Source: Acinetobacter sp. ANC 4910 (GTDB lineage Bacteria > Pseudomonadota > Gammaproteobacteria > Pseudomonadales > Moraxellaceae). Taken from it: a stretch of 64,000 nt of DNA. Below are positions 39,299-49,463 of this stretch, piece after piece. The notes beneath the pieces were generated by a model. That model ran no database searches, was not told the DNA's origin, and saw only the letters and a list, made by a program, of their open reading frames with translations. The stretch spans positions 310,034 through 374,033 of the forward strand of contig NZ_SJNT01000001.1 in the NCBI RefSeq assembly GCF_004331035.1, in the 5' to 3' direction. Within the stretch, counting starts at the first letter, position 1. Every line of letters starts with the position of its first letter. Both the position numbers and the translations under genes were made by a program.

Positions 39299-40564
39299 AT
39301 GAAAGTTGCGATATTAGGTGCGACACTGAATGCTGGTGTCATGGCAGTATTGTTGTCCGAATATGGCAATCAAGTGTATTGGTGCAGTCATAAAAATAAT
39401 GAGCATTCCCATCAGAAAAGGGTTCAGTATTTAGACGAAGATGTAAATTTTCGTCTTAATCGACAGCATAAACTTGGGCATCTTCTTTATTGTTCTGTCG
39501 TTGAACTTCCTTTAGATATAGATGTTTATTTCTTTTGTTATAGCCCAACTGAGATTGGATTAGCGGTTCAGGCCCTTAAAGCATTGGCTATGAAACCGAT
39601 TATTCATCCAAGATTGATGATCAATGCTGCAACTTTTGGATTAAATGGTACGAACAAGCTTAGTGAGATTTCGCCTCAAGATTATTGGGTTTATTTACCT
39701 GATGTGATTCAGGAAGGGAATGCCATCAATAGTGTACTTCATCTGAAGCAGATCATTGTGGGGGTAGAAGAAGAACCGGCTAAAACTTTGGTTGAAGAAT
39801 TATTACGACCGATATTTAGTACAACTAATCAATATTTGTTCATGCCGATTCTAGATGCAGAATTTACTAAACTGAGTATTTCAGGCATGTTGGCGACTCG
39901 GATAAGTTATATCAATGATTTGGCGATGGTGGCTGAAAAATTAGGTATTGATATTGCCAATGTTAAACAGGGGATGGGGGCAGATACGCGAATAGGCTCG
40001 GCTTATTTAGCACCTGGAGCCGGTTTTGGTGGCGAAAATTTTTCTCACGATATTTTGACATTATCCAGTGAAGTTTCCAAAAGTGGTGCAAAAAGCCGTC
40101 TGTTGCAGCAAGTCTTGGAGATCAATGAGCAGCAAAAAGAAATTTTATTTCGTAAACTCTGGAATTATTACCATTCGGATTTAAAAAATAAAATTGTTGC
40201 AATTTGGGGAGCATCATTCAAAGAAAATACCTCGAGTATTCATAATTCCCCAATTCATGCCATGCTGAATGCACTCTGGGCACAAGGTGCAAAGGTTAAA
40301 CTGCATGATCCACAAGCGCTGAAAGAAATATATCAACAGTATGGTCATCGTGAAGATTTAACTTTGTGTACAGATGCTTATGATGCAGTTCAAGGTGTGG
40401 ATGCCTTATGTGTGATCACCGCATGGAAAGAATACTTTAGTCCTGATTATAAAAAACTACAGCAATTGATGCGTCATCCATTTATTCTAGATGGACGTAA
40501 TATTTATGATCCTTTATTTGTCAAAGCGCAGGGTTTTGCATATGAGGGAGTTGGTCGAATATGA
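39299..40564 (+). CDS. ugd: UDP-glucose 6-dehydrogenase homologue lacking catalytic residues
   Basis: A 421-residue member of the UDP-glucose/UDP-GlcNAc dehydrogenase family by overall layout and K-locus position (between galU and gpi). Several functional motifs are altered. The Rossmann motif is [10 protein letters not shown] instead of GxGYVG. The active-site motif GFGGSCFPKD is replaced by [10 protein letters not shown], so the nucleophilic Cys is Asn247 and the Lys is His250. Lys191 (EFTKLSISG) is kept, but the Asn four residues later is Ser. The C-terminal domain ([27 protein letters not shown]) is well preserved. The frame is intact and overlaps gpi by 4 bp, so the protein is maintained; whether it is an active dehydrogenase is doubtful. 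Confidence 0.8.
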   Translation: MKVAILGATLNAGVMAVLLSEYGNQVYWCSHKNNEHSHQKRVQYLDEDVNFRLNRQHKLGHLLYCSVVELPLDIDVYFFCYSPTEIGLAVQALKALAMKPIIHPRLMINAATFGLNGTNKLSEISPQDYWVYLPDVIQEGNAINSVLHLKQIIVGVEEEPAKTLVEELLRPIFSTTNQYLFMPILDAEFTKLSISGMLATRISYINDLAMVAEKLGIDIANVKQGMGADTRIGSAYLAPGAGFGGENFSHDILTLSSEVSKSGAKSRLLQQVLEINEQQKEILFRKLWNYYHSDLKNKIVAIWGASFKENTSSIHNSPIHAMLNALWAQGAKVKLHDPQALKEIYQQYGHREDLTLCTDAYDAVQGVDALCVITAWKEYFSPDYKKLQQLMRHPFILDGRNIYDPLFVKAQGFAYEGVGRI

Positions 40565-42234
40565 GAGAAAATATCGAAAATTTTCCTAAGCAAGCATTTC
40601 CTTCTACTGAACAAAAACTACATCAGTTAGCGGAAGAAATGCAGTCGATTCATTTGAACCAGCTTTTTGCAGAACAAGCACAACGCTTTGAAAACTTCAG
40701 TCTGCGTTGTGAAGATTTACTTTTCGATTTTAGTAAGCACCGTGTCAATTTGCCTGTGATAAATGCATTGCTCTTATTAGCAGAAGCAAAACAATTAAAA
40801 GCTTGGATCAGTCGGTTATTCTCCGTTGAGGCCATTAATTACACAGAGCAACGTGCAGCGATGCATTGGGCTTTGCGCTTGCCTCAAGATTCTGAAGTTT
40901 TCCCAGAATTATCTCAGCAAGTGCATGAACAATTAGATCGGATGTTTAATTTGGTCGAAAAAATTCATGCGGGGCAATATCGTGGCGTGACGGGTGAAGT
41001 CATTCAAGATGTGGTAAATATTGGGGTAGGTGGCTCAGATTTGGGTCCTTTGATGGTTTCTCATGCCTTATCGGATTTTAAAGTCCAAACAGCGAAACCC
41101 TTAAATGTACATTTTGTTTCGACGATGGATGGCAGCCAGCTTTCAGAGCTCTTGCATCAGCTAAGACCTGAAACCACCTTGTTTATTATTTCCTCCAAAT
41201 CATTTGGAACGATTGATACCTTATCGAATGCGGAAACTGTGCGCCAATGGCTGGAGAAAAGTTTAGGGCAACGTGATTGTGTTCTCAAAAGTCATTTTAT
41301 TGGCGTGTCGACTAAATCTGAAAAAATGACGGCTTGGGGGATTCATCCTGATCATCAGTTCTTATTATGGGATTGGGTCGGGGGGCGTTATTCTCTTTGG
41401 TCTTGCATTGGATTACCCATTGCTTTGCAAATTGGGGTTGAAGGCTTTAAAGCATTGTTGTCAGGTGCACATTTGGTGGATCAGCATTTTCAAAATGCAC
41501 CGTTTGAGCAAAACATTCCTGTGCTAATGGGGTTATTGGGGGTATGGAATACCAACTATCTGAATATGCAAACCCATGCTGTTCTGCCTTATGATGGTCG
41601 TTTGAAATATTTTGCTGCTTATTTACAACAGCTTGAGATGGAATCTAACGGTAAGTCTTTACAACGTGATCATCAAAAAGTTGAATCCTCGACTTGCCCG
41701 ATTGTGTGGGGAGAGGTGGGTCCGAATGCACAGCATGCATTTTATCAGTTGTTACATCAAGGTACACATGCGGTGAGTTGCGATTTTATCGCACCCGTAC
41801 AGCGCTATAATGCCAAGCAATTTACTTATGTTGAAAATGCCGAGGCTCTCATTGAGCAACATCATTTGGCACTTTCTAACTGTCTAGCACAATCAAGATT
41901 ACTGGCTTTTGGTAATCAAGCATTGTGCGAGAATGAGGTAGAAAATCTGCCTGAATATAAAAAATATGAGGGAAATCAGCCAAGCACGACAATATTGGTG
42001 AATGAGTTGAATCCAAAAACTTTGGGTATGCTCATTGCACTCTATGAACATAAAGTATTTGTACAGTCGGTGATTTGGAATATTAATCCCTTTGATCAAT
42101 GGGGCGTGGAAAAAGGCAAAGAAATTGCCAATCAGTTATTGCCAGTACTTAATGGTCAGCAAACGGATATTGCACAGTTTGATGCCTCGACTCAGGGTTT
42201 ACTGAAAGCTTTATTAGGCAATACGCATGACTAA
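40561..42234 (+). CDS. gpi: Glucose-6-phosphate isomerase
   Basis: A 557-residue phosphoglucose isomerase interconverting glucose-6-P and fructose-6-P for nucleotide-sugar supply. Signatures are [53 protein letters not shown] and LEMESNGKS with the catalytic Glu. The start overlaps the ugd stop (ATGA). A perfect hairpin terminator lies about 160 bp downstream, ending the galU-ugd-gpi transcript. Confidence 0.96.
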   Translation: MRENIENFPKQAFPSTEQKLHQLAEEMQSIHLNQLFAEQAQRFENFSLRCEDLLFDFSKHRVNLPVINALLLLAEAKQLKAWISRLFSVEAINYTEQRAAMHWALRLPQDSEVFPELSQQVHEQLDRMFNLVEKIHAGQYRGVTGEVIQDVVNIGVGGSDLGPLMVSHALSDFKVQTAKPLNVHFVSTMDGSQLSELLHQLRPETTLFIISSKSFGTIDTLSNAETVRQWLEKSLGQRDCVLKSHFIGVSTKSEKMTAWGIHPDHQFLLWDWVGGRYSLWSCIGLPIALQIGVEGFKALLSGAHLVDQHFQNAPFEQNIPVLMGLLGVWNTNYLNMQTHAVLPYDGRLKYFAAYLQQLEMESNGKSLQRDHQKVESSTCPIVWGEVGPNAQHAFYQLLHQGTHAVSCDFIAPVQRYNAKQFTYVENAEALIEQHHLALSNCLAQSRLLAFGNQALCENEVENLPEYKKYEGNQPSTTILVNELNPKTLGMLIALYEHKVFVQSVIWNINPFDQWGVEKGKEIANQLLPVLNGQQTDIAQFDASTQGLLKALLGNTHD

Positions 42235-42392
42235 AATTTTAGTCATAGGTAAAGTGGCTTAATTGATTCTCATATTTATTGAGGATCGTTTAATATTCTG
42301 CATAAGTGAGCATTAGAAGATGTTAGAGGGGGATGGAGGATCTATCCAACTTTATTCGACTATTATGTTGCGCTAGGTTCGATCATATAAGT

Positions 42393-42425
42393 GAGAAAGA
42401 ACGAGCATGATGCTCGTTCTTTCTC
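42393..42425. terminator. Bidirectional terminator between gpi and wzc
   Basis: GAGAAAGAACGAGCA-TGA-TGCTCGTTCTTTCTC is a perfect 15-bp inverted repeat with a 3-base loop between two convergent genes. Confidence 0.9.
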
Positions 42426-42446
42426 TGAATGGATTTTGAAAATAAA

Positions 42447-44630
42447 TTAAACTTTTTTCGAGCTCTTATAATCATAAGCATAGTTATAACCATAATGTGA
42501 ATCTACAGTACGTTGAATATCGTTGATGATAATCCCCGTAATTTTGGTATTGGCTTGTTCAAACCGATGAATAACAAGATCTAACTCTTTCATTTGGGTT
42601 CTTGCATAACGTGCAATCACAAGATTCACACCTGCATATTGTGAAATGATAATACTGTCTGTCACCGCCAAAATGGGTGGTGTATCGATAATAATATGAT
42701 CGAATTGACCAGAGAGCTGTTCGAGTAGATGTTTAAAGCCCTCCATGCTTAATAACTCTGAAGGATTTTCTGGGCTTTCACCACATGTAATGAACGATAG
42801 ATTTTCAACTTCTGTATGTTTGATAATCTTTTCAAGAGGCTGCTGACCCTTTAAAAAGTCGGCTAAACCTGCTTGATTATCTTGATTGAAATATTGGTGT
42901 AAATGTCCACGACGCAGGTTAGCATCAATCAACAATATACGCTTATTGGTTTGCGCTAAAATTACAGCAAGGTTGGTGGAAATAAAGGATTTACCTAGTT
43001 CTGGTGCTGGACTAGAAATCATAATTATATTGTTAGGCGCATGATTGAGCGCAAATTGAATAGCGGTACGCATGCTACGTAAGCTTTCAATCGCAATATC
43101 ATCACTATTTTTAACTGCAAGAATAGGAATATGTTTCTTCTTTTCAAGCAGTTTACTATGGCTTTCTTGTATAGGTGAATGCGGAACAGTTGCATACACG
43201 GGCAGATTTAATACATTTTCAATTTGAGCCGCATCTTTAATGCCTGTACGCAGCATGTTGCGTAGAAAGGCTAAAAGTGTACCGAAGAAAGCACCTAAGA
43301 AAATAGATAAAACTAAAATCTGTAATTTTTTAGGTGAAATTGGTTTAATTGGTTTGATTGCAGTATCGACAATACGAACATTGCCAATTTCACCTGCTTT
43401 GGAAATACGCAGTTGTTGGTAAGAATTTAATAAGTTGGTATAGAGTTGTTGTTTAACTTCGACTTCACGGTACAACTGTAAATAGCGGCGTTGCAAGTCG
43501 GGTAATTGTTTAAGTGTTGTATTGAGTTCATTAATTTTATTGTTAATTGCTTCAAGTTGAGCATTAACTTGTTTCATTTCAGGGTGTGCAACTGTGTACT
43601 TCTGTGCCAATTCAGCACGTGTTTGTTGTAGGGCGATTTTCTGAGTTTCAAGGTTAATACTTTGTGTCAGATAAAGCTCAGACTCTCTGGTAACATCAAC
43701 CGTATTGTATTGTTCCCGGAATTTGTTAAATTCACGTTCTGCAACATCAAGTTGTTGTTTTAGCTCAGGTAGTTGCTCATCTAAGAACTTCAGTGTCTGT
43801 GCAGTTTCTGCAGAACGACGTTCAATATTTTGTTGGCTATATGAGACTAAAATGGCATCCAGTACTTTGATAATATGCTCTTTATCTGTGCCTTGATAGT
43901 TTAGTCCTAGAATACCAGTAAGCCTGCCTTTTTCTGCAACTGAGTAATTGGTGAGGATATTGTCTACTGCGGCAGGTAAAGATTGTTTCTGAATGACATA
44001 GGGATCATTGAGTTGATCTTGAGTGTGAATCGTAATATTCCATACGCCATCAGCAGTACGAATGCTATTCGGTTGATTGACCTTAGCTGTAAGCAAAACT
44101 TGCTCAGTTTTGGGATCTGTTAAACTGAATTGATGATCTGTGAAGCGGAGTTCAAGGCTTTGATCTTCGTAGTTTTCTGGGACTTTAAATTGTGTTATTT
44201 CGAATGCTTTTTCGTTATCTTTAAACAGGACAGATTGAGTACTGTACTGGGTTTTATAAATGTGTGGAGAGAGTAAACGGTCGAAAAATGAGTTTTCTGT
44301 ACCAGAGACTTGTAAGTCTAAGTTGAGATGTTGAATTACATTTCCGAGTACTAAGTGAGATTTTAGAATCTCGATTTCAGCTTGAGCTGGTGAGTTTTGA
44401 TCTACCATGGATGATAAATCACCGAGTAAGGCAGCGGTACCAGCCCCTTTACTGTCTTCCACCTGAATTAAAGCGCTCACTGCATAAGTGTTAGGTGTAG
44501 CTCTTAAATAAAGCAGTGCACACCCCAAGCTAAAGATGGTGCATAACGCAATCAGTTTCCATTGAGCGATGAGTGAAAAAAATAGTTCTTTTAAATCACT
44601 TGTTTCTACTTTATTGGTATTTTGGCTCAT
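42447..44630 (-). CDS. wzc: Tyrosine-protein kinase / polysaccharide co-polymerase Wzc
   Basis: A 727-residue inner-membrane protein that controls chain length and export of capsule. An N-terminal Wzz domain between two membrane helices is followed by a cytoplasmic BY-kinase domain. Walker A is ELGKSF (GKS at 546-548), Walker B is IIIDTPPILAVTDS, and the Tyr cluster YGYNYAYDYK near the end is the autophosphorylation tail. In Walker A' (LLIDANLRRG) the second Asp of the usual DxD is Asn571 (codon AAC at 42918-42920), which could weaken metal binding and kinase activity. The gene for its phosphatase, wzb, is destroyed. wza-wzb-wzc are transcribed leftward, as in other Acinetobacter K loci. Confidence 0.93.
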   Translation of the reverse strand: MSQNTNKVETSDLKELFFSLIAQWKLIALCTIFSLGCALLYLRATPNTYAVSALIQVEDSKGAGTAALLGDLSSMVDQNSPAQAEIEILKSHLVLGNVIQHLNLDLQVSGTENSFFDRLLSPHIYKTQYSTQSVLFKDNEKAFEITQFKVPENYEDQSLELRFTDHQFSLTDPKTEQVLLTAKVNQPNSIRTADGVWNITIHTQDQLNDPYVIQKQSLPAAVDNILTNYSVAEKGRLTGILGLNYQGTDKEHIIKVLDAILVSYSQQNIERRSAETAQTLKFLDEQLPELKQQLDVAEREFNKFREQYNTVDVTRESELYLTQSINLETQKIALQQTRAELAQKYTVAHPEMKQVNAQLEAINNKINELNTTLKQLPDLQRRYLQLYREVEVKQQLYTNLLNSYQQLRISKAGEIGNVRIVDTAIKPIKPISPKKLQILVLSIFLGAFFGTLLAFLRNMLRTGIKDAAQIENVLNLPVYATVPHSPIQESHSKLLEKKKHIPILAVKNSDDIAIESLRSMRTAIQFALNHAPNNIIMISSPAPELGKSFISTNLAVILAQTNKRILLIDANLRRGHLHQYFNQDNQAGLADFLKGQQPLEKIIKHTEVENLSFITCGESPENPSELLSMEGFKHLLEQLSGQFDHIIIDTPPILAVTDSIIISQYAGVNLVIARYARTQMKELDLVIHRFEQANTKITGIIINDIQRTVDSHYGYNYAYDYKSSKKV

Positions 44631-44654
44631 AATTTTATTATCTATGGGTTAAAT

Positions 44655-44903
44655 TTATTGTTTCCAGTCACTTATACGGGTTTGTATAAGTTGACAGGTA
44701 TCATCAAAAACGGCTCGTTCATGCTGGTAAGGATTGGAAATATTTTTACCTTATCAGTAACTCAAACGAAATATTTTCCCTTTGAGAAACGGCTATGCTT
44801 GTCCAATATGCAATTGAAGAAATTTCTGCTTGGAAACGCATTTTGCCATTGGACAAGGACAAATATTTCCAATACAGCCCATAAGAATATTTTGAATATG
44901 TAT
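44655..44903 (-). pseudogene. wzb: Degenerate wzb (low-molecular-weight protein-tyrosine phosphatase)
   Basis: Between wza and wzc one minus-strand frame of 83 codons reads IHIQNILMGCIGNICPCPMA near its start, then PFLKGKIFRLSY, two stops, and GKNISNPYQHERAVFDD to ISDWKQ-stop. This is Wzb (normally about 142 residues) in a single frame with these defects: the start is ATA instead of ATG, at the point where it would overlap the wza stop; the P-loop CxGNICRSP has become CIGNICPCP, losing the catalytic Arg; there are three internal stops (TAG, TGA, TAA); and about 60 codons are deleted from the middle. It cannot make a phosphatase. Confidence 0.9.
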
Positions 44904-46009
44904 TAGTTAGTTCCCAATCGATCAATATTATACAAAGCATTAGAGAACGGTAAAATTTGGGTAATGATACGTTGCCAACGGGCTAAGCCTGTAGCGTCAA
45001 CATAAACAATATCATTGCTACGCATTCTAAATTGATTGGCTAAACCGAAATCACCGAGACTCATTAAATTCATATGATACAGTTCAGTTTGTTGATGCTT
45101 CGGGTCACTACGGAGTACATAAATTCGTTTAGCACTTGCAGTATTTGAATCAATGCCTAGGCTTTCTCCCAGAACATCACTTAGAGTCATGCCTTGATCA
45201 CGCATCGGCAAAGATTGATTCCTGCCAGACTCACCCATGACATAAATCTTCTGGTCCTCTTTAGAATTTACATAAAGTGTGTCATTGGGTTGGATGAGTA
45301 AATTGTGTAAAGAATAACCAGATTTTTCGAGTTGGATACTATTCAACTTGAAAGTTCGCCCTTGGCGCACCAACGTAATAGAGGTGTTATCACCATATTG
45401 CGTATTAATCCCACCAGCCATACTAAGAGCGGTATAGACACTGACGGGCTGATCACTCAGAAAGAACTGCCCACCTCTCATTACATTGCCTTGGACTGAA
45501 TAACGCTGGCCTTGATAAGACAAGACACGCGCAATCACATCAGGTGTTTTTAAATAATGAGAGAGTTGACTACGCAACTCTTGATTCACTTGAGGGAGTG
45601 ATTTTCCTGCGGCTTTATAGCGGCCAATCATTGGAAATTGAATAAAGCCGCTTTGATCAATTTGATAACCATTGGCTTGAACCGATTGTTCGCTGGAAAC
45701 ATTACTCGCTGCAGGCGTAATTTCAGGATAAGCCCACAAGTAAATGGATAGAATATCGCCTGGACTCAACTTGTATGAGAGTTGGGAGTGGCGAAATAAG
45801 CTAGAATAATCTTGTAGATCGTTGTTTGAAGTTCGATTTAAGTCACGTAAAGTATTTTGGTTGAGTTGAATGACATGCACTGTACTACCAAGTTCAGTTT
45901 GATAGACACCTTGTTCAGGTAAATTGTAAGTTTGAAGGCCTGGTGCTAGAGCACAACCGAAAGTGCTGAGTGTGAACCCTAAAAGGCCAATATATTGTAG
46001 TAATTTCAC
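44903..46009 (-). CDS. wza: Outer-membrane polysaccharide export lipoprotein Wza
   Basis: A 368-residue export channel protein. The signal sequence GLLGFTLSTFGC ends in a lipid-attachment Cys with a slightly unusual Phe at -2. The Poly_export domain begins at LSYKLSPGDILSIYLWAYPE; SLBB domains follow (YSVQGNVMRGGQFFLSDQPV, IYVMGESGRNQSLPMRDQGM); the amphipathic C-terminal helix WQRIITQILPFSNALYNID forms the outer-membrane barrel. It works with Wzc to carry capsule to the surface. It is first gene of the leftward unit; its stop overlaps the dead start of wzb. Confidence 0.94.
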   Translation of the reverse strand: MKLLQYIGLLGFTLSTFGCALAPGLQTYNLPEQGVYQTELGSTVHVIQLNQNTLRDLNRTSNNDLQDYSSLFRHSQLSYKLSPGDILSIYLWAYPEITPAASNVSSEQSVQANGYQIDQSGFIQFPMIGRYKAAGKSLPQVNQELRSQLSHYLKTPDVIARVLSYQGQRYSVQGNVMRGGQFFLSDQPVSVYTALSMAGGINTQYGDNTSITLVRQGRTFKLNSIQLEKSGYSLHNLLIQPNDTLYVNSKEDQKIYVMGESGRNQSLPMRDQGMTLSDVLGESLGIDSNTASAKRIYVLRSDPKHQQTELYHMNLMSLGDFGLANQFRMRSNDIVYVDATGLARWQRIITQILPFSNALYNIDRLGTN

Positions 46010-46516
46010 TCTGTACCCCTATAAACTATTATAAATTATAAATATATTTCAATCTTTGGGGAGTGATTGAGGTTGTTTAATAAATATACTAATACATCAA
46101 ATTATCCAGTGCAATTATAATTTTTGATAATAGTGCAAGCTTAACTACAGTCCAGTAGTAAAGATGTGGTGTCAACAAGACTTAGTAATTGTATATATGA
46201 TACAAGCAGGATATGATGGAAAAAGATTGAAATTTTCTGATCTACAATAATTACACTCTTGTACTTAGTGACAGCATTTTATTGGTTGTATGATTTCTTT
46301 AATATAATTAAAAATGCATTAGATAAAGTTGTATAAAGTTTGCTCAACTATCGATTAATTATGAATTCAGTGCTGGTAAGGGTCATATAAGGAATTCACA
46401 GGCAAATATATTAAAATAAAAAATTTTCTAAATCATAGGCCAGTTTATTTGGTTTTGCAAAAATTAAATAAAGCAATTTTTTATATGTTTTAATATTTAA
46501 AAGTTGATTTAAAATT
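46010..46516. promoter_or_regulatory. Divergent promoter region between wza and wzx
   Basis: About 0.5 kb, AT-rich, no gene remnant seen. It must contain the promoters of the leftward wza-wzb-wzc unit and the rightward biosynthesis genes. No JUMPStart or ops element is visible. Confidence 0.45.
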
Positions 46517-48034
46517 ATGTCTAAAAATAAAAAAATTTTAAATAATACATTGGCATTGTATATTAGGCTTTTGATTACAGTAGTACTGAACTTATATGCA
46601 ACTAGAATATTATTAAAAAATCTTGGAATGGAGGATTTTGGTCTTTATGGAACAATAGCAGGAGTTATTGCATTAATTTCATTTTTTCAGGCTGCATTAT
46701 CAAATGCAACAAATCGCTTCTTAAATATAGAGATGGGAAAGGGTGATATACCCTATATTCAAAAAATATTTTCTACAGCATTTTTTCTACATATTTTTAT
46801 TGCATTGCTTTTTTGTATTTTAATTGAAATATTTGGTTCTTTTATAATTAGTTCCTTTGTGAAATTACCCGCTGAAAAAATAAATATTTCCATGCAAGTT
46901 TTTCATTTATCAATAATATCTATATTTATTTTAGTTATTACTATTCCATTTGAATCTATATTAATGGCGAAAGAGAAATTTGGAATATATGCTTTGATTT
47001 CTATACTTGATGTAACTTTGAAGTTGCTATTGGCTTATATTTTAATATTCTTTACTCATGATAAGCTTTTATATTATGCATTAGGTTTTGTTTGTATAGT
47101 TTTTTTGACAAGATTAACTTATGTAATTTATAGTCAATTAAATATTATTGAAGCAAGGATTAAGTTTTATATAGATAATGATTTTCTTAAAAAAATAATA
47201 AATTTTATTGGTTGGGAATTGTATTTAAATTTTTGTGTGGTTTTTAAAGTTGAGGGAATAATGCTCTTGATGAATAACTTTTTTGGTTTGATAGCAGTGG
47301 CAAGTATAAAGATAAGTTATCAAGTTAATGCAGCTTTATATAGCTTATCTAGTAATCTATCGGTTGCTGTTAAACCTCAATTAATGCGTAGCTATGCTGA
47401 TTATGATGTTGATAGAATGAATATGTTAACATTTTACTCGGCAAAATATTCTTATTATTTTATGTTGATATTTTGTGCTCCTATTATATTTAATATTGAT
47501 TATATTTTAAAATTTTGGCTGGGATCTCCGCCTGCTTATACTAAAGTCATTACTATTTTTGTACTAAGTTCTAGTTTAATTGAGGTCCTTTTTTATCCAA
47601 TTGTTATGTTAATTCATGCTACTGGTAATTTAAAAAAATTTAGCATTTTAACTGGTACTCTTATTCTATTATCCGTTCCATTGGTTTATTTCTTATTTAA
47701 ATTTGGTTTTAATTATTATTATGCTTATATTATTTATGTCATTAATACTGCATTAGCTTCATTTTTAAACTTATGGATAGTAAAAAAACTGATCACTGAT
47801 TTTGATCTATCTAAATTTTTAAGGAATGTTTTAGTTAATATAATGATTACTACTGGTGCAATTATTTTAGTCCTCAAGGTGATAGCTGAATTTGTTGTTT
47901 CAAGTGGTTTTGTTGGATTTTTGACCATTTTTGTGTTAGAAACTTTAGTAGTAATTTCGCTAATATATGGTTTAGGTATCGAAAAAATGCATAAGGAATT
48001 GATTAAAAGTTATTTAAAATCAAAGATAAATTGA
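46517..48034 (+). CDS. wzx: Polysaccharide repeat-unit flippase Wzx
   Basis: A 505-residue membrane protein with about 12-14 helices, starting NTLALYIRLLITVVLNLYAT, the typical N-terminus of Wzx/oligosaccharide flippases (MATE-like fold). It flips the lipid-linked repeat unit to the periplasm. The gene is very AT-rich compared with flanking housekeeping genes, as usual for K-locus centres acquired by transfer. It is the only flippase gene in the window. Confidence 0.9.
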   Translation: MSKNKKILNNTLALYIRLLITVVLNLYATRILLKNLGMEDFGLYGTIAGVIALISFFQAALSNATNRFLNIEMGKGDIPYIQKIFSTAFFLHIFIALLFCILIEIFGSFIISSFVKLPAEKINISMQVFHLSIISIFILVITIPFESILMAKEKFGIYALISILDVTLKLLLAYILIFFTHDKLLYYALGFVCIVFLTRLTYVIYSQLNIIEARIKFYIDNDFLKKIINFIGWELYLNFCVVFKVEGIMLLMNNFFGLIAVASIKISYQVNAALYSLSSNLSVAVKPQLMRSYADYDVDRMNMLTFYSAKYSYYFMLIFCAPIIFNIDYILKFWLGSPPAYTKVITIFVLSSSLIEVLFYPIVMLIHATGNLKKFSILTGTLILLSVPLVYFLFKFGFNYYYAYIIYVINTALASFLNLWIVKKLITDFDLSKFLRNVLVNIMITTGAIILVLKVIAEFVVSSGFVGFLTIFVLETLVVISLIYGLGIEKMHKELIKSYLKSKIN

Positions 48035-48075
48035 TATTTTAGTAGTAACTGATACTTAAATTGATAAGCTTCGAT

Positions 48076-48300
48076 TCATTCTATAGTTTTCTTGAATCGT
48101 TGATGTTTTAGCGGGTTGATTATTCTATACAACATCATTTTTAATACTGGATAATAAGGATTTTTAATAAAAACTAGCATTAAATAGTACGAATAAATAT
48201 TGAACTGTTGTTGAATTTGAACATAAAGAGACTGGTTTTGCAGCTGCAATATAACAATAGCAAAATCCTGAATATATAAAACTTCTGTCAGGAATGCAAA
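48076..48300 (-). pseudogene. Remnant open frame on the minus strand, unidentified
   Basis: A stop-free run of about 73 codons reads EVLYIQDFAIVILQLQNQSL, then VQIQQQFNIYSYYLMLVFIK, NPYYPVLKMMLYRIINPLKH and QRFKKTIE-stop. It has protein-like composition (amphipathic helices, basic tail) but no start codon near its beginning, and an in-frame stop precedes it. It looks like the C-terminal end of a former gene, perhaps a glycosyltransferase, lying antisense between wzx and the next gene. Confidence 0.35.
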
Positions 48301-48347
48301 TCAGTTTAATACCGAAAATTTTAAAAATGTATGGGTAGGAATCTTTA

Positions 48348-49463
48348 GTGATTAGAGTTTTACATATAGTTGGTCAAATGGATCGTGCTGGTGCAGAAAC
48401 TATGCTGATGAATCTATATCGTCATATTGATCGCACCCAAGTTCAATTTGACTTTATTAAATTTACGACTCAACAAGGTGATTATGATGATGAAATTAAA
48501 AAATTGGGTGGCAGAATTTTTCCAATTCTTGCCGAGAATCCAATTGAACGTATGTTTAAGCTAACAAGTTTTTTAAAGCAACATTCTGAATATCAAATTG
48601 TGCATGCACATATGTTGCTAAGTAATGCTTTTCATCTGTTAGCAGCAAAAAGGGCAGGGATTCAGCATCGAATTTCACATTCGCATAATACAAGTAATGG
48701 TAAATTTGGAGTTCTAGCTTTTTTATATGAAAAATTTGCAGTATATTTAAATAAAAGATTATCAACAAAAAAAATAGCGTGTGGTAAAGAAGCAGCGGAA
48801 TATTTATTTGGGACAACAGAAAATGTTTGGTTATTAAATAATGCTATTGATTTAAAATTATATAGACAAATAGCAGAAAAAAATAAAAATTATTGGAAAA
48901 GCATTAAACATGATATTCAAGGGTTAAAAATTATTCAAGTTGGTCGGTTAAGTGAGGTAAAGAACCATAGATTTTCGTTAGAAATTGCTAGAAAATTAAA
49001 GGAGCAAGATATTTCTTTTACATTTTTGATTGTAGGTCAAGGTCCTTTAGAGAACTCTATCAGGCAAATGATACAAGATTACACTTTAGATAAAAATGTG
49101 TATTTATTAGGTATTAGAGATGATATACCAAACTTAATGGCTGGTGCTGATGTCATGTTAATGCCATCATTACATGAAGGATTTCCAGTAGTGTTGGTAG
49201 AAAGTCAAGCAATTGGTTTAAAGTCTATAATATCCTCTAAGATATCAAAAGAAGTTGATCTGGGTGTAAACTTAATTGATTTTAAAGACTTAAATAACAT
49301 TGAAGGATGGATTAAAGCGTTTGAATATATAAATCCAGTAAGCAATCAGTTTGGTAGTGATGTCGAAGTGCTTGCTAAGAGGGGTTTTGATATAAAACAA
49401 AAATCCGTCGAACTTTTAGCTCTGTATAATAATATGGATAGTATTTCTAATGATATTAATTGA
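48348..49463 (+). CDS. Glycosyltransferase, family 4
   Basis: A 371-residue GT-B enzyme starting with GTG 48348 (AGGA 8 bases upstream; VIRVLHIVGQMDRAGAETML). The C-terminal nucleotide-sugar domain contains IIQVGRLSEVKNHRFSLEI and PSLHEGFPVVLVESQAIGLK. It adds a sugar to the growing repeat unit. It overlaps the following wzy gene by 14 bp, so these are co-translated. Confidence 0.9.
   Translation: MIRVLHIVGQMDRAGAETMLMNLYRHIDRTQVQFDFIKFTTQQGDYDDEIKKLGGRIFPILAENPIERMFKLTSFLKQHSEYQIVHAHMLLSNAFHLLAAKRAGIQHRISHSHNTSNGKFGVLAFLYEKFAVYLNKRLSTKKIACGKEAAEYLFGTTENVWLLNNAIDLKLYRQIAEKNKNYWKSIKHDIQGLKIIQVGRLSEVKNHRFSLEIARKLKEQDISFTFLIVGQGPLENSIRQMIQDYTLDKNVYLLGIRDDIPNLMAGADVMLMPSLHEGFPVVLVESQAIGLKSIISSKISKEVDLGVNLIDFKDLNNIEGWIKAFEYINPVSNQFGSDVEVLAKRGFDIKQKSVELLALYNNMDSISNDIN

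Noticed and set aside
44622..44940. Two small open frames (64 and 94 codons) over the wza-wzc gap
   Set aside because: Both are other-frame readings of the wzb pseudogene, whose own frame explains the sequence completely.
46010..46516. JUMPStart/ops element in the capsule promoter region
   Set aside because: No GGCGGTAG-type motif could be found on either strand.
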